From Gammaproteobacteria bacterium Gsub (GTDB lineage: Bacteria > Pseudomonadota > Gammaproteobacteria > PS1 > Pseudothioglobaceae), in contig JYIN01000002.1 of NCBI GenBank assembly GCA_002007405.1, forward strand, positions 124,001 to 188,000: a stretch of DNA of 64,000 nt. The letters are read 5' to 3'. Positions within the stretch are counted from its first letter, which is position 1, and the number at the start of each line of letters is the position of its first letter. The translations under genes and the position numbers were made by a program. The notes below the pieces were generated by a model. That model saw only the letters and a program-made list of their open reading frames with translations. It made no database searches and was not told the origin of the DNA. Of the stretch, positions 31,733-41,179 are shown piece by piece.

Positions 31733-31815
31733 TTTTCCTCCTTTAAAATCAAGGTCTCTTATTAAATAAAATGTAGTTGATTATAAATTAGCTGCTTTGC
31801 ATTCAGAGACTAAAT

Positions 31816-31845
31816 TTGACTTTTTAATAATAACAGTGTTAGAAT
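31816..31845 (+). promoter_or_regulatory. Promoter of the DoxX-family gene
   Basis: TTGACT (31816-31821) and TAGAAT (31840-31845) are separated by 18 bases and lie 31 bases upstream of the start codon, which has a GCAGGAGG ribosome-binding site. Confidence 0.55.
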
Positions 31846-31876
31846 GAGGCCGTTTTTATAACTTGCAGGAGGTTGT

Positions 31877-32254
31877 ATGTTAGAAAAAATGAATTGTTGC
31901 CCTTATACTTTGTTAGTGGGGCGTGTGTTATTGGTATTGATTTATTTTATTGGTGGTTTGGGTTTATTGTCTGGCGATATTCCAGTTGACTTCGCCGCCT
32001 CTAAAGGCATGCCAGCATTGCTAGTTTGGATTGGGTTTGGGATTAAATTGCTCGCTGGTTTTGCAGTCATTATCGGTTACCAAACGCGAGTCGCGGCATT
32101 GGCATTGGCAGTATTTACAATAATAACCGCATTTATGTTCCATGATTTATTTGGCACCATATTTATGAAAGAAATCTCTATGATTGGTGGTTTATTAGTT
32201 TTAGTTGCGGCTGGTGCGGGTAAATTTAGTTTAGATGGTAAATTAAACAAATAA
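31877..32254 (+). CDS. DoxX-family membrane protein
   Basis: 125 residues with four hydrophobic segments (about 11-30, 45-66, 73-92, 100-118). The layout LVGRVLLVLIYFIGGLGLL, GIKLLAGFAVIIGYQTRVAAL is typical of DoxX/DoxD-like proteins, whose role in most bacteria is unsettled (thiosulfate:quinone oxidation in archaea, redox homeostasis in others). Confidence 0.85.
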   Translation: MLEKMNCCPYTLLVGRVLLVLIYFIGGLGLLSGDIPVDFAASKGMPALLVWIGFGIKLLAGFAVIIGYQTRVAALALAVFTIITAFMFHDLFGTIFMKEISMIGGLLVLVAAGAGKFSLDGKLNK

Positions 32255-32398
32255 TGGAGGTTGTTTTTTGTAGTGAAGGTTCAAAACCATCAAAAAAACC
32301 TTAACAAAATAAAAACAACAAAACGGGTTTGCTTCGCTACTCCTCGCCTATGTAACTTTTGCCGTGTGGATTTTTTTTGGGATACCACTAAGTTTTTT

Positions 32399-33562
32399 TT
32401 ATTGATTCCAATGTTTAGTTTGAATGCCATGCCCTAAATAGGCGTCAACTAAGCGTTTTCTGAGTTTTAGTAGTTTTTCAATCAATTGGGGCTCGGAGTT
32501 TTCGTAAGCCTTTGCATCTGGGGTGCGATTGACTACTACGCCCAGAAGTTCAGTAATGGCGTTACCAATTGAATTTTGTGAGATAGTAACAATCAAGGCG
32601 CCTCTATCATTGCGATAAAGCAATTGTTTAAATGCTGGTTGCCAACGAATAGAAGTGGCGTATCTGGCATCACTGATACATTTATCACGCACTTTTTTAG
32701 CGGCTGATAAAAAACAATTATTAAATAACAAAATTTTTTCAATTTGCTTGGGAAAATAGGCGTTTTTCGGCACCCCAGAATTTATACTTGAGACTTGGGC
32801 AAAAAAAGTGCGATAAAAATCCAAAAAACCTTTAAGCACCAAATCGTATTCTTTCCAAAAGTTAATGTTTTTTAAACTCTCAACACCGCCAGAAACCCGC
32901 CAACTTGGTAGCCCTTGAGGATAGCCGGTTAATTCTAAAGAGGCGAACTCACTAGAGATTGGGTTTAAGATTTCCAAATCAAGTGAGGATAAAAACTCAA
33001 CATATACGGTTTGCATATAAGTGGCAAATAACGAGTGCTGCCCACCGTCAGTTAAATTAGGGTTGTTGACATCAGCGAGTTTTGCATTTTTTAATTGGAT
33101 TTTATCAAAAACGATAAAGTGATTATGCAACATTCGAATACTCGGCACTCCAGAAGAGGCAATAGGCCAAGTGGCATCAAGCGATGCTTCACCAGCTAAA
33201 ACCAGATGTTTATTTGGGTCTGGATAATGTTGCAACATAAAATCAATGATAATTTGATTCATGCGATTCCACATATTTTTAACATTATCAGGCAATTGTG
33301 TGCGCCGCACTGGGCGGCCTAAGGGGTTTAACACACTTTGTGAGGTGTTATAAATAACCGAACAATCAAATTCATTTGAATGCCCTATGGCTTTGCGATA
33401 AAGCACTAAATCTTCTTTATTGGATAACAATCCATTGTTTTGGATTAAATCTGCCAAATTCTCTGGCGAGTTAAAAAACTCATTCAGCTTCATCCCTTTT
33501 GGCACTTCTATAGGGATAGGACGAAACGGAACGCTAATTTCTCTTGGACCGATTCTTATCAT
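32399..33562 (-). CDS. Conserved-looking hypothetical protein, 387 residues
   Basis: A soluble protein with no signal peptide or membrane span. Noticeable blocks are SGVPSIRMLHNHFIVFDKI (about 140-158, faintly like a HIT-type histidine strand), ELTGYPQGLPSWRVSGGVESL and TISQNSIGNAITELLGVVVNR. I do not recognise the family. It lies 62 bases upstream of adk in the same direction order (this gene is downstream of adk), possibly co-transcribed. Confidence 0.75.
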   Translation of the reverse strand: MIRIGPREISVPFRPIPIEVPKGMKLNEFFNSPENLADLIQNNGLLSNKEDLVLYRKAIGHSNEFDCSVIYNTSQSVLNPLGRPVRRTQLPDNVKNMWNRMNQIIIDFMLQHYPDPNKHLVLAGEASLDATWPIASSGVPSIRMLHNHFIVFDKIQLKNAKLADVNNPNLTDGGQHSLFATYMQTVYVEFLSSLDLEILNPISSEFASLELTGYPQGLPSWRVSGGVESLKNINFWKEYDLVLKGFLDFYRTFFAQVSSINSGVPKNAYFPKQIEKILLFNNCFLSAAKKVRDKCISDARYATSIRWQPAFKQLLYRNDRGALIVTISQNSIGNAITELLGVVVNRTPDAKAYENSEPQLIEKLLKLRKRLVDAYLGHGIQTKHWNQ

Positions 33563-33624
33563 GGTTTTTTGTTAAAAACTACGCCATTTTCGTCCATAGA
33601 TCTGGTGTATTGGTTAAGGATTTT

Positions 33625-34302
<678 letters not shown>

Positions 34303-34336
34303 TTAAACTTAGCTACAAGCAAGATTTATCGTTCTA

Positions 34337-35581
34337 TCATGCTTCAAATGGTGGTAATTTTTTCTCTACCATGTGTTTTTTCATCACCACATAATCAGGT
34401 AAGCCGTTTTTATAGGGGGGATAATCCTCACCAGCAATTAAAGGTTGTAAATATTCACGGCAGGCCTTGGTAATGCCAAAACCATCTTTAGAAATGTAGT
34501 TTGCTGGCATCATTTTTTCAACATTGGCAATATCTTTTAATTCGCCTGATTCAATTTTCCAAGTATAGGGATTGTTTGCGGTGCGAATAATTGCTGGCAT
34601 CACTGAGTTCTTACCAGCCAATGCCATATTAACCGCTGCCTCACCCAGTGCATAAGCCTGTGATACATCTGTTTTGCTGGCTAAGTGGCGTGCTGCGCGT
34701 TGTAAATAGTCTGCCACTGCCCAATGGTATTTATAACCCAGTGTGTCTTTAATTAAATTTGCAACAACTGGGGCGGCGCCACCAAGTTGTGCGTGCCCAA
34801 AATCATCACGCGTGCCTTGTTCAGCTAAAAAACGCCCATCTGCCCATTTTGTACCTTCAGATACCACGATGGTGCAATAGCCAAATTTTTTGACATTTTT
34901 ATCAACGGCAGTTAGAAATTTTTCTTGATTAAAATCAACCTCTGGAAACAAAATAACTACTGGAATATTATCTGCAACCAAACCACCAGCTGCCGCAATC
35001 CAGCCCGCGTGCCGCCCCATGACTTCTAAGACAAAAATCTTAGTTGAGGTTGCCGCCATTGAGGCAACATCAAAACTGGCTTCCATCGTAGAAACTGCAA
35101 TATATTTAGCCACCGAGCCAAAGCCAGGACAATTATCAGTAATAGGCAGGTCGTTATCAACGGTTTTGGGCACATGAATGGCCTGGATGGGATAACCCAT
35201 GCTTTCTGATAATTGAGATACTTTTAAGCAAGTATCTGCGGAATCACCCCCCCCATTGTAGAAAAAATAACCAATATTATGGGCTTTAAAAACCTCAATC
35301 AATCTTTCATATTCAGCCCTGTTGGATTCCAAAGATTTCATTTTATAACGACACGAACCAAAGCCACCACTCGGCGTGTGTTTGAGTGCTTTAATGTCAG
35401 CCTTTGATTCTTTTGAAGTGTCAATTAAATTTTCAGTGAGCGCGCCGATGATACCGTTTTGACCTGCATAAACAGTGCCAATTTTGCTTGCATTTTTTTG
35501 CGCGGTCTCAATCACCCCGCAAGCCGATGCGTTAATTACCGCAGTAACGCCCCCTGATTGTGCATAAAAAGCATTTTTCAT
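34337..35581 (-). CDS. Pyrophosphate-dependent 6-phosphofructokinase
   Basis: 414 residues. The PKTVDNDL motif (ATP enzymes have PGTIDND) and GGGDSADT mark the PPi-using branch; YAQSGGVTAVINASA is the N-terminal phosphate loop. The reversible enzyme interconverts fructose-6-phosphate and fructose-1,6-bisphosphate with PPi. In sulfur-oxidising symbionts it is proposed to replace fructose bisphosphatase in the Calvin cycle and to feed PPi to HppA, whose gene is close by. Confidence 0.93.
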   Translation of the reverse strand: MKNAFYAQSGGVTAVINASACGVIETAQKNASKIGTVYAGQNGIIGALTENLIDTSKESKADIKALKHTPSGGFGSCRYKMKSLESNRAEYERLIEVFKAHNIGYFFYNGGGDSADTCLKVSQLSESMGYPIQAIHVPKTVDNDLPITDNCPGFGSVAKYIAVSTMEASFDVASMAATSTKIFVLEVMGRHAGWIAAAGGLVADNIPVVILFPEVDFNQEKFLTAVDKNVKKFGYCTIVVSEGTKWADGRFLAEQGTRDDFGHAQLGGAAPVVANLIKDTLGYKYHWAVADYLQRAARHLASKTDVSQAYALGEAAVNMALAGKNSVMPAIIRTANNPYTWKIESGELKDIANVEKMMPANYISKDGFGITKACREYLQPLIAGEDYPPYKNGLPDYVVMKKHMVEKKLPPFEA

Positions 35582-35689
35582 TGTCGCCCTTTGTTAAAAA
35601 AAAATTGTCAATTATTATACATTGAGAGCTTTGCATAATTCGTGAATAATCCTAAAAACGCAGTCTTCTCCCAGCTTAGTAATTTTTTC

Positions 35690-36175
35690 TTAATACCCGG
35701 GATAAGAAAAAAGATAGGGGTTAATCTCCCATTCTTTGGTATCGCTTGCATCAAGTAACAAACATTTGGCACTGCCATAATTGCGAATTTTTCCAGCAGC
35801 ACCTGGATTGATTACCCAAGGATTTTCGCCTTTGTCAATCACTTGTTTGTGGGTGTGCCCATAAATGATAACTCTGGCATCTGGGTAAGTAACCCTAAGT
35901 GAGGTATGAGAAGGGGTATGCCAGCCGTGTTGATGCCCGTGTTCAATGATGATTTTCCCACTTGCTAAGTTGAGATTTTCCACAGTTTTTAGTTGGGTTA
36001 AATGGCTATCATTATTGCCTTGAATGGCAACGAGTTTTTGTTTGGGTTGTAGTAACTTAAGTGTCCTTTGCTCAATAATATCACCTGCATGAATGATAAT
36101 ATCACAACCATTCATCAGTTGGATAATTTGTGGATGAATAAAACCGTGCGTATCTGAAAGAATCCCAATTTTCAT
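35690..36175 (-). CDS. YfcE/MJ0936-type metallophosphodiesterase
   Basis: 161 residues. Metal-binding motifs are GILSDTHGF (residues 3-11), HAGDI, QGNNDSH and EHGHQHGW, with YGHTHKQ. Small calcineurin-like phosphodiesterase of uncertain physiological substrate. It overlaps the small upstream gene by 4 bases. Confidence 0.93.
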   Translation of the reverse strand: MKIGILSDTHGFIHPQIIQLMNGCDIIIHAGDIIEQRTLKLLQPKQKLVAIQGNNDSHLTQLKTVENLNLASGKIIIEHGHQHGWHTPSHTSLRVTYPDARVIIYGHTHKQVIDKGENPWVINPGAAGKIRNYGSAKCLLLDASDTKEWEINPYLFSYPGY

Positions 36176-36360
36176 AATTTAATCGATAAGGCGCTTTTAA
36201 AAGTTTCAATGTTGATAAAATTTTTATCTTGGGCACGGAAAATAGGGTAGATTTGGTTTTTTGAATAAAAAGCTAATAAACCGTCCATATCTGATAAAGT
36301 GGTGTTAATGCTTATCTGTTTAATCTTACTTGTCTTATTTTCGACGCCAAGTTGTGCCAT
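36172..36360 (-). CDS. Small hypothetical protein, up to 62 residues
   Basis: A frame overlapping the 3' end of cysS by 26 bases and the phosphodiesterase start by 4 bases (ATGA), a spacing consistent with a real coupled gene. The product is soluble (IYPIFRAQDKNFINIETFKSAL). An internal ATG would give about 39 residues. No family recognised. Confidence 0.4.
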   Translation of the reverse strand: MAQLGVENKTSKIKQISINTTLSDMDGLLAFYSKNQIYPIFRAQDKNFINIETFKSALSIKL

Positions 36361-37723
36361 CTACACTGTCCTCCAATAAAATACCAAACTCGTAAAGTTC
36401 GTCTCTGATTTGGTCAGATAAAATAAAATTTTTATCATCTTTGGCATCATTTCGTTGTTTAATTTTTTCATCAATATCCGTAGCCGATAGTGCCGTGCCC
36501 TGCTTTAAAAACATATCTGCCTCTACTTGCAAAATACCGATATAGCCACCGAGTTTTTTTAATAATTGTGCCAAAGCATTAGCAAGGTCAAAATCTTGCT
36601 GGCGTTGTGAATTTACCATTTTTGCTAATTCAAATAAAATACTGAGCGCAATTGGAGTATTGAAATCGTCATCTAAAGCAGTATTAAAACGCACCTCATA
36701 ATCAAACCGCTGTGAAACCTCATCCATTGCCGCTTTGCTGGCACTCAAACCACGAATAGCAGTGTAGAGGCGTGTGAGAGAAGTTTTGGCATGGTTGAGG
36801 TTAGTTTTGCTAAAATTTAACGGGCTACGATAATGGCTGCTGACAATAAAATAACGCAAAACTTCGCCACTATAATCTTTCAACATCTCACGAACGGTAA
36901 AAAAATTGTTTAGCGATTTGCTCATTTTTTCCTCGTTGATATTCACAAAACCAACATGCATCCAAGTATTAACAAAAGCATGACCATTCGCCCCTTCAGA
37001 CTGGGCAATTTCATTTTCATGATGCGGAAAAGTTAAATCCATACCACCTCCATGAATATCAAAATGGTTGCCTAAATGCTGGGTGGACATTGCTGAGCAC
37101 TCAATATGCCAACCTGGCCTCCCCTCACCCCAAGGAGATTGCCAGCTGGGTTCGTTTGCTTTGGCGATTTTCCACAACACAAAATCAAGTGGATTTTTTT
37201 TGTCGGTTTCAATATCAACCCTGCTACCAGCTTCTAGTTCATCAAGATTTTTACCCGATAATTTTCCATAGCCTGCAAAATCATGCACCGAATAATACAC
37301 ATCTCCATTTTTGCCTTGATAAGCAATGCCTTTTTCCATCAAAGATTCAATCATATAAAGTATTTGGTCTATGGCGTCTGTTGCCTTCGGCTCAGCGTCT
37401 GGCTTTAGAACACCGAGGGCACGCTCGTCTTCGTGCATGGCATCTATAAAACGCTTGGTTAGATCGTTAATACTTTCCTTATTTTTTAATGCACGGTTGA
37501 TAATTTTGTCGTCAATATCAGTAATATTACGCACATATTTAACATTGGGAAAACGCCGTCTTAAATGGCGCACTATCACATCAAAAACTACCAGCACTCG
37601 GGCGTGACCCATGTGGCAATAATCATAAACGGTCATGCCACAGACATAAATTGTAATTTTGTCAGGATTGATTGGGTGAAATTCTTCTTTTTGCCTATTC
37701 AAAGTATTGTAAATTCTAAGCAT
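36335..37723 (-). CDS. cysS: Cysteinyl-tRNA synthetase
   Basis: 462 residues. Zinc and ATP motifs are YVCGMTVYDYCHMGHAR (HIGH-like) and EEKMSKSLNNF (KMSKS), with WHIECSAM and GGMDLTFPHHENEIAQSE. Complete. Divergent from the peroxiredoxin gene. Confidence 0.98.
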   Translation of the reverse strand: MLRIYNTLNRQKEEFHPINPDKITIYVCGMTVYDYCHMGHARVLVVFDVIVRHLRRRFPNVKYVRNITDIDDKIINRALKNKESINDLTKRFIDAMHEDERALGVLKPDAEPKATDAIDQILYMIESLMEKGIAYQGKNGDVYYSVHDFAGYGKLSGKNLDELEAGSRVDIETDKKNPLDFVLWKIAKANEPSWQSPWGEGRPGWHIECSAMSTQHLGNHFDIHGGGMDLTFPHHENEIAQSEGANGHAFVNTWMHVGFVNINEEKMSKSLNNFFTVREMLKDYSGEVLRYFIVSSHYRSPLNFSKTNLNHAKTSLTRLYTAIRGLSASKAAMDEVSQRFDYEVRFNTALDDDFNTPIALSILFELAKMVNSQRQQDFDLANALAQLLKKLGGYIGILQVEADMFLKQGTALSATDIDEKIKQRNDAKDDKNFILSDQIRDELYEFGILLEDSVDGTTWRRK

Positions 37724-37789
37724 AGCACTATTTTACGCTAAAGTTTTATCAACAGACTGACTACAAACTTCTCTTATGTATAAATATTG

Positions 37790-37795
37790 TATAAT
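37790..37795 (+). promoter_or_regulatory. Probable -10 element of the peroxiredoxin gene
   Basis: TTGTATAAT with a perfect hexamer 28 bases before the ATG; TTTTTAGGAAAA gives a modest ribosome-binding site. The -35 is not clear. Confidence 0.4.
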
Positions 37796-37823
37796 CGGTG
37801 TTTTAACTTTTTAGGAAAAAAAT

Positions 37824-38423
37824 ATGAGTGTTTTAGTTGCTCAACAAGCCCCAGATTTTACTGCCGCTGCTGTTTTAGCGAACGGATCTATTATTGATGA
37901 TTTTCAATTATCTAATTTTAAAGGCAGGAAAATTGTCCTGTTCTTTTATCCATTGGATTTTACCTTTGTTTGCCCGTCAGAGATTTTGGCACATCACAGC
38001 CGCATAGCACAATTTGCTGATAGAGGTGTTGAGGTAATTGGCATCTCAGTTGATTCACAATTTACCCATAACGCTTGGCGAAATACCGAGCATCAAAATG
38101 GCGGCTTGGGGGCAATTGATTTCCCATTGGTAGCAGATACCAATCATGCAATTATGAAGGCTTACGGAGTTGTACATCCAGCGGGCATTGCCTTGCGTGC
38201 CTCGTTTTTAGTTGATGAGGATTTTGTAGTGCGACATCAGGTGGTTAATGATCTACCACTGGGCAGAAATGTAGATGAGATGTTACGCATGGTTGATGCG
38301 CTTGATTTTCACAGCAAACATGGCGAAGTTTGTCCTGCAGGTTGGAGCAAAGGCGATGAAGGTATGAAAGACACGCCTACTGGGGTAGCACAGTATTTGG
38401 CAAAAAATGCAGGTAATTTATAA
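37824..38423 (+). CDS. 2-Cys peroxiredoxin (AhpC/Prx family)
   Basis: 199 residues. The peroxidatic cysteine is in FTFVCPSEI (about residue 51) and the resolving cysteine in HGEVCPAGW near residue 172. Reduces hydrogen peroxide and organic peroxides. A rubredoxin gene follows by 33 bases in the same direction and could take part in electron delivery; that link is inference. Confidence 0.96.
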   Translation: MSVLVAQQAPDFTAAAVLANGSIIDDFQLSNFKGRKIVLFFYPLDFTFVCPSEILAHHSRIAQFADRGVEVIGISVDSQFTHNAWRNTEHQNGGLGAIDFPLVADTNHAIMKAYGVVHPAGIALRASFLVDEDFVVRHQVVNDLPLGRNVDEMLRMVDALDFHSKHGEVCPAGWSKGDEGMKDTPTGVAQYLAKNAGNL

Positions 38424-38456
38424 TTGATTGTGGTTTTTTTATTAGGTAAATAAAAG

Positions 38457-38627
38457 ATGAAATTTAAAAAATACAGATGTGGGGTTTGTGATTGGATATA
38501 TGATGAATATTTAGGTGCGCCAAAAGAAGGTATTGCCCCAGGTACTAAATGGGAAGATGTGCCTGAAGATTGGGTCTGTCCTGATTGTGGCGCATCTAAA
38601 CAAGAATTTAAAATGATTGAGATCTAA
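38457..38627 (+). CDS. Rubredoxin
   Basis: A 56-residue iron protein. The two iron-binding pairs CGVCDWIYDE and VCPDCGASKQEF are both present, with the usual WEDVPEDW between them. Small electron carrier, probably with the upstream peroxiredoxin in oxidative-stress defence. Confidence 0.95.
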   Translation: MKFKKYRCGVCDWIYDEYLGAPKEGIAPGTKWEDVPEDWVCPDCGASKQEFKMIEI

Positions 38628-38648
38628 AACACACCAAGTTTTAGAAAA

Positions 38649-39719
38649 ATGTCAAAAGTATTAATATTGCCAGGTGATGGTATCGGCCAAGAAATTATCA
38701 TCCAAGCCCTTAAAGTGATTGACCACCTCAACGCAAATGATGACTTAGGCATGGAATTGACACATGGCTTGGTTGGCGGTAGTGCATATAATGAAACTAA
38801 ATCCCCCTTACCACCAGCAACATTAAAAGCAGCCCACGAATGCGACAGTATTTTGCTTGGTGCGGTCGGTGGTTATCAGTGGGAGGGGCTACCACGAGAT
38901 TTGCGACCTGAGCGGGGTTTATTGGGCTTGCGTGCTGAGATGGATTTATTCGCAAACTTACGACCAGCGATTTTGTATCCACAATTAGCAACAGCTTCAA
39001 CGCTAAAAAAAGAAGTGGTTTCAGGTTTGGATTTGATGATTGTGCGTGAATTAGTAGCAGGCATATATTTTGGTCAGCCACGCGGGATTGAAGAAAGAAT
39101 GGGAGAGCGTTACGGTTTTAATACGGCTACCTACACCGAATCAGAAATCAAACGTATTGCTCATTCAGCTTTTAAAATTGCACAAAAGCGTAATAAACGC
39201 CTGTGTTCGGTAGATAAAGCAAATGTGTTAGAAGTGTGTGAATTATGGCGTGAAGTGATAATTGAGGTAGGCAAAGATTACCCAGATGTTGTACTTTCTC
39301 ATATGTATGTGGATAACGCTGCCATGCAGTTAGTCAAGGCACCAAAGCAATTTGATGTCATAGTTACCTCAAATCTATTCGGTGATGTATTATCCGATTG
39401 TGCTGCAATGCTAACCGGCTCAATCGGTATGTTGCCCTCAGCCTCGCTAAATAAGGACGGCTTTGGAATGTATGAGCCAATTCACGGCTCTGCACCTGAT
39501 ATTGCTGGCAAAGATATTGCTAACCCTTTAGCAAGTATTCTATCAGTTTCAATGATGTTGCGTTATTCCTTAAACCAAACTCCATTAGCAAATAAAATTG
39601 ATTTGGCCGTGAATAGAGTCCTAGACCAGGGCTGGCGCACCCAAGACATCGCCAACCCCGATGATTCAATTATCGGCACCAACCAAATGGGTGATTTGGT
39701 AGTCGCCGCCTTACAATAA
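38649..39719 (+). CDS. leuB: 3-isopropylmalate dehydrogenase
   Basis: 356 residues, NAD-dependent decarboxylating dehydrogenase of leucine synthesis. Signatures are [10 protein letters not shown] at the start, REL(V/T)-type [13 protein letters not shown], and [26 protein letters not shown]. It stands apart from other leu genes here, 21 bases after the rubredoxin gene. Confidence 0.96.
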   Translation: MSKVLILPGDGIGQEIIIQALKVIDHLNANDDLGMELTHGLVGGSAYNETKSPLPPATLKAAHECDSILLGAVGGYQWEGLPRDLRPERGLLGLRAEMDLFANLRPAILYPQLATASTLKKEVVSGLDLMIVRELVAGIYFGQPRGIEERMGERYGFNTATYTESEIKRIAHSAFKIAQKRNKRLCSVDKANVLEVCELWREVIIEVGKDYPDVVLSHMYVDNAAMQLVKAPKQFDVIVTSNLFGDVLSDCAAMLTGSIGMLPSASLNKDGFGMYEPIHGSAPDIAGKDIANPLASILSVSMMLRYSLNQTPLANKIDLAVNRVLDQGWRTQDIANPDDSIIGTNQMGDLVVAALQ

Positions 39720-39931
39720 AAACACACAAGAGAAAACACTCGCTTGAATTGTTTTAAAACCTTCAACCCCTATTCTCAGTATTCTCAAGTAATCCAGCTT
39801 GTGTTTTGCATCTATAAAACTTAGACCTTTGCAATAAATTAGCAGTATGGGAGATTTTGCCGAATTGATAAAAAATGATGCTTTAGTGATATTATTTATA
39901 ATTATGTAAAAATCTCATTTAATAGACCACC

Positions 39932-40606
39932 TCACCTAGTGTGAATTACAATAAGTTGTGTATCATCATTTGCACTAAACTCAAGTCTATCATCTTGTAT
40001 TAAGTCACCATCCTCGACAAGCTGACCGTTAAGTATGCCTAAGCCACGCGTTATATATACCATTACAGGTGTATTCAAAGATACACTCTTTCCTGCCAAA
40101 ATAACCCCAACATCAATCAATGTATTACTGTCCAGTGTTTCTTGCTGAGTAGGTTTGCCACCGTAAATGCGTGTTAATCCTCCCTCTATAAGAGAATACA
40201 ATTTGTATCCAGCAGCTTGGTCTGGGCATTCTGGCATAACCCAGAGTTGAATCATTCGGTTTTCAATGTCATCTGGATTGATTTCGTTATGCGAAAAACC
40301 TTCACTACCAGCGCGTTGTGCTTGCACATGGTAACTTTCCATTTTTTGCCCATGTTTTAGCGATCCTTCATGTATGATTCTACCTTTTACCATCACAGAA
40401 ATGACATCTATTTCTTTATGATTGTGGAGATGGGTTTCGCCTTTAGGTAAAAATTGTGCGTCGGCCAAATAAACAAGGTTCCCTATACCATTCCATGCTT
40501 CGACAGGCTTATGCTCACCAAAAAAGCGTGAATCTATTACCAAACGATGCTCTCGTAGCCCAGCAAAACCACCATATTCTAAATCATCTCTGTGTAGTAT
40601 TCTCAT
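39932..40606 (-). CDS. Pirin-family protein
   Basis: 224 residues of the bicupin pirin family. Metal ligands are in PKGETHLHNHKEIDV and the following Glu-containing GFSHNEINPD region. It is shorter than classical pirin (about 290). Bacterial pirins include quercetin dioxygenase-like proteins and regulators; the role here is unknown. Composition is slightly richer in GC than the neighbours. Confidence 0.85.
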   Translation of the reverse strand: MRILHRDDLEYGGFAGLREHRLVIDSRFFGEHKPVEAWNGIGNLVYLADAQFLPKGETHLHNHKEIDVISVMVKGRIIHEGSLKHGQKMESYHVQAQRAGSEGFSHNEINPDDIENRMIQLWVMPECPDQAAGYKLYSLIEGGLTRIYGGKPTQQETLDSNTLIDVGVILAGKSVSLNTPVMVYITRGLGILNGQLVEDGDLIQDDRLEFSANDDTQLIVIHTR

Positions 40607-41179
40607 GCTGTCTTAGGGTCATGATAATTTAAGCGACTCTTTTTAAACTCAATAAATAAAATACCGTAAAGATTTTGACGACGATATGTTGAATTTAAGT
40701 TTGCATTCTTTATACATAAAAATCAAACATCTTTTTATTCATTTTTCATTGGATTTTACCAACCTTATTTTTGCATATTCCTAACAATGATTCTATTCTT
40801 TTTTAGAAAAAAAGTTAAATCAAAGTCATAATGGTGTGCTACAAAAATTTATACCTAAATCTATGCAACTGGACAATATCAGTAAAAAATATTGTTACTG
40901 GAGTGCTAAATTTAATGAATAATAGACCAAAGAAATGTTTGGGGGCATAAAATATTTTTGGGAGATTTTGCCAGTATGATTAGTAAGGATTGTTCTTTTT
41001 AAATCATAGTATTGTACTTATGGGTTGAATTTGCCATTTTAAAAGGCAAGAAATTATGAATTATGCAAACATCTCGCATAGAAAATGTATAACAAATCAT
41101 TCCAACCGACTGCTAATATGTCGTTCGAATTTGAGTATTGGCACATACGGACTTATTGTTTATTTTGTCGATACAAACC
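40607..41179. other. Intergenic space without a recognisable gene
   Basis: A divergent space of about 570 bases between the pirin and the antiporter. No RNA gene or convincing frame was found. A 14-base string TGGGAGATTTTGCC at 40959-40972 repeats at 39848-39861 on the other side of the pirin gene, which may hint at decayed insertion-sequence ends. Promoters for both genes probably lie here. Confidence 0.5.

Noticed and set aside
29740-31765. Further copies of the AGAGACCTTT repeat around hppA
   Set aside because: Only 8-9 bases match, and one lies within the ribosome-binding leader of hppA; chance is likely in this base composition.
32255-32398. Terminator or small RNA between the DoxX gene and the 387-residue gene
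   Set aside because: An AAGGTT/AACCTT pairing exists but the loop is about 15 bases and the following T run is poor.
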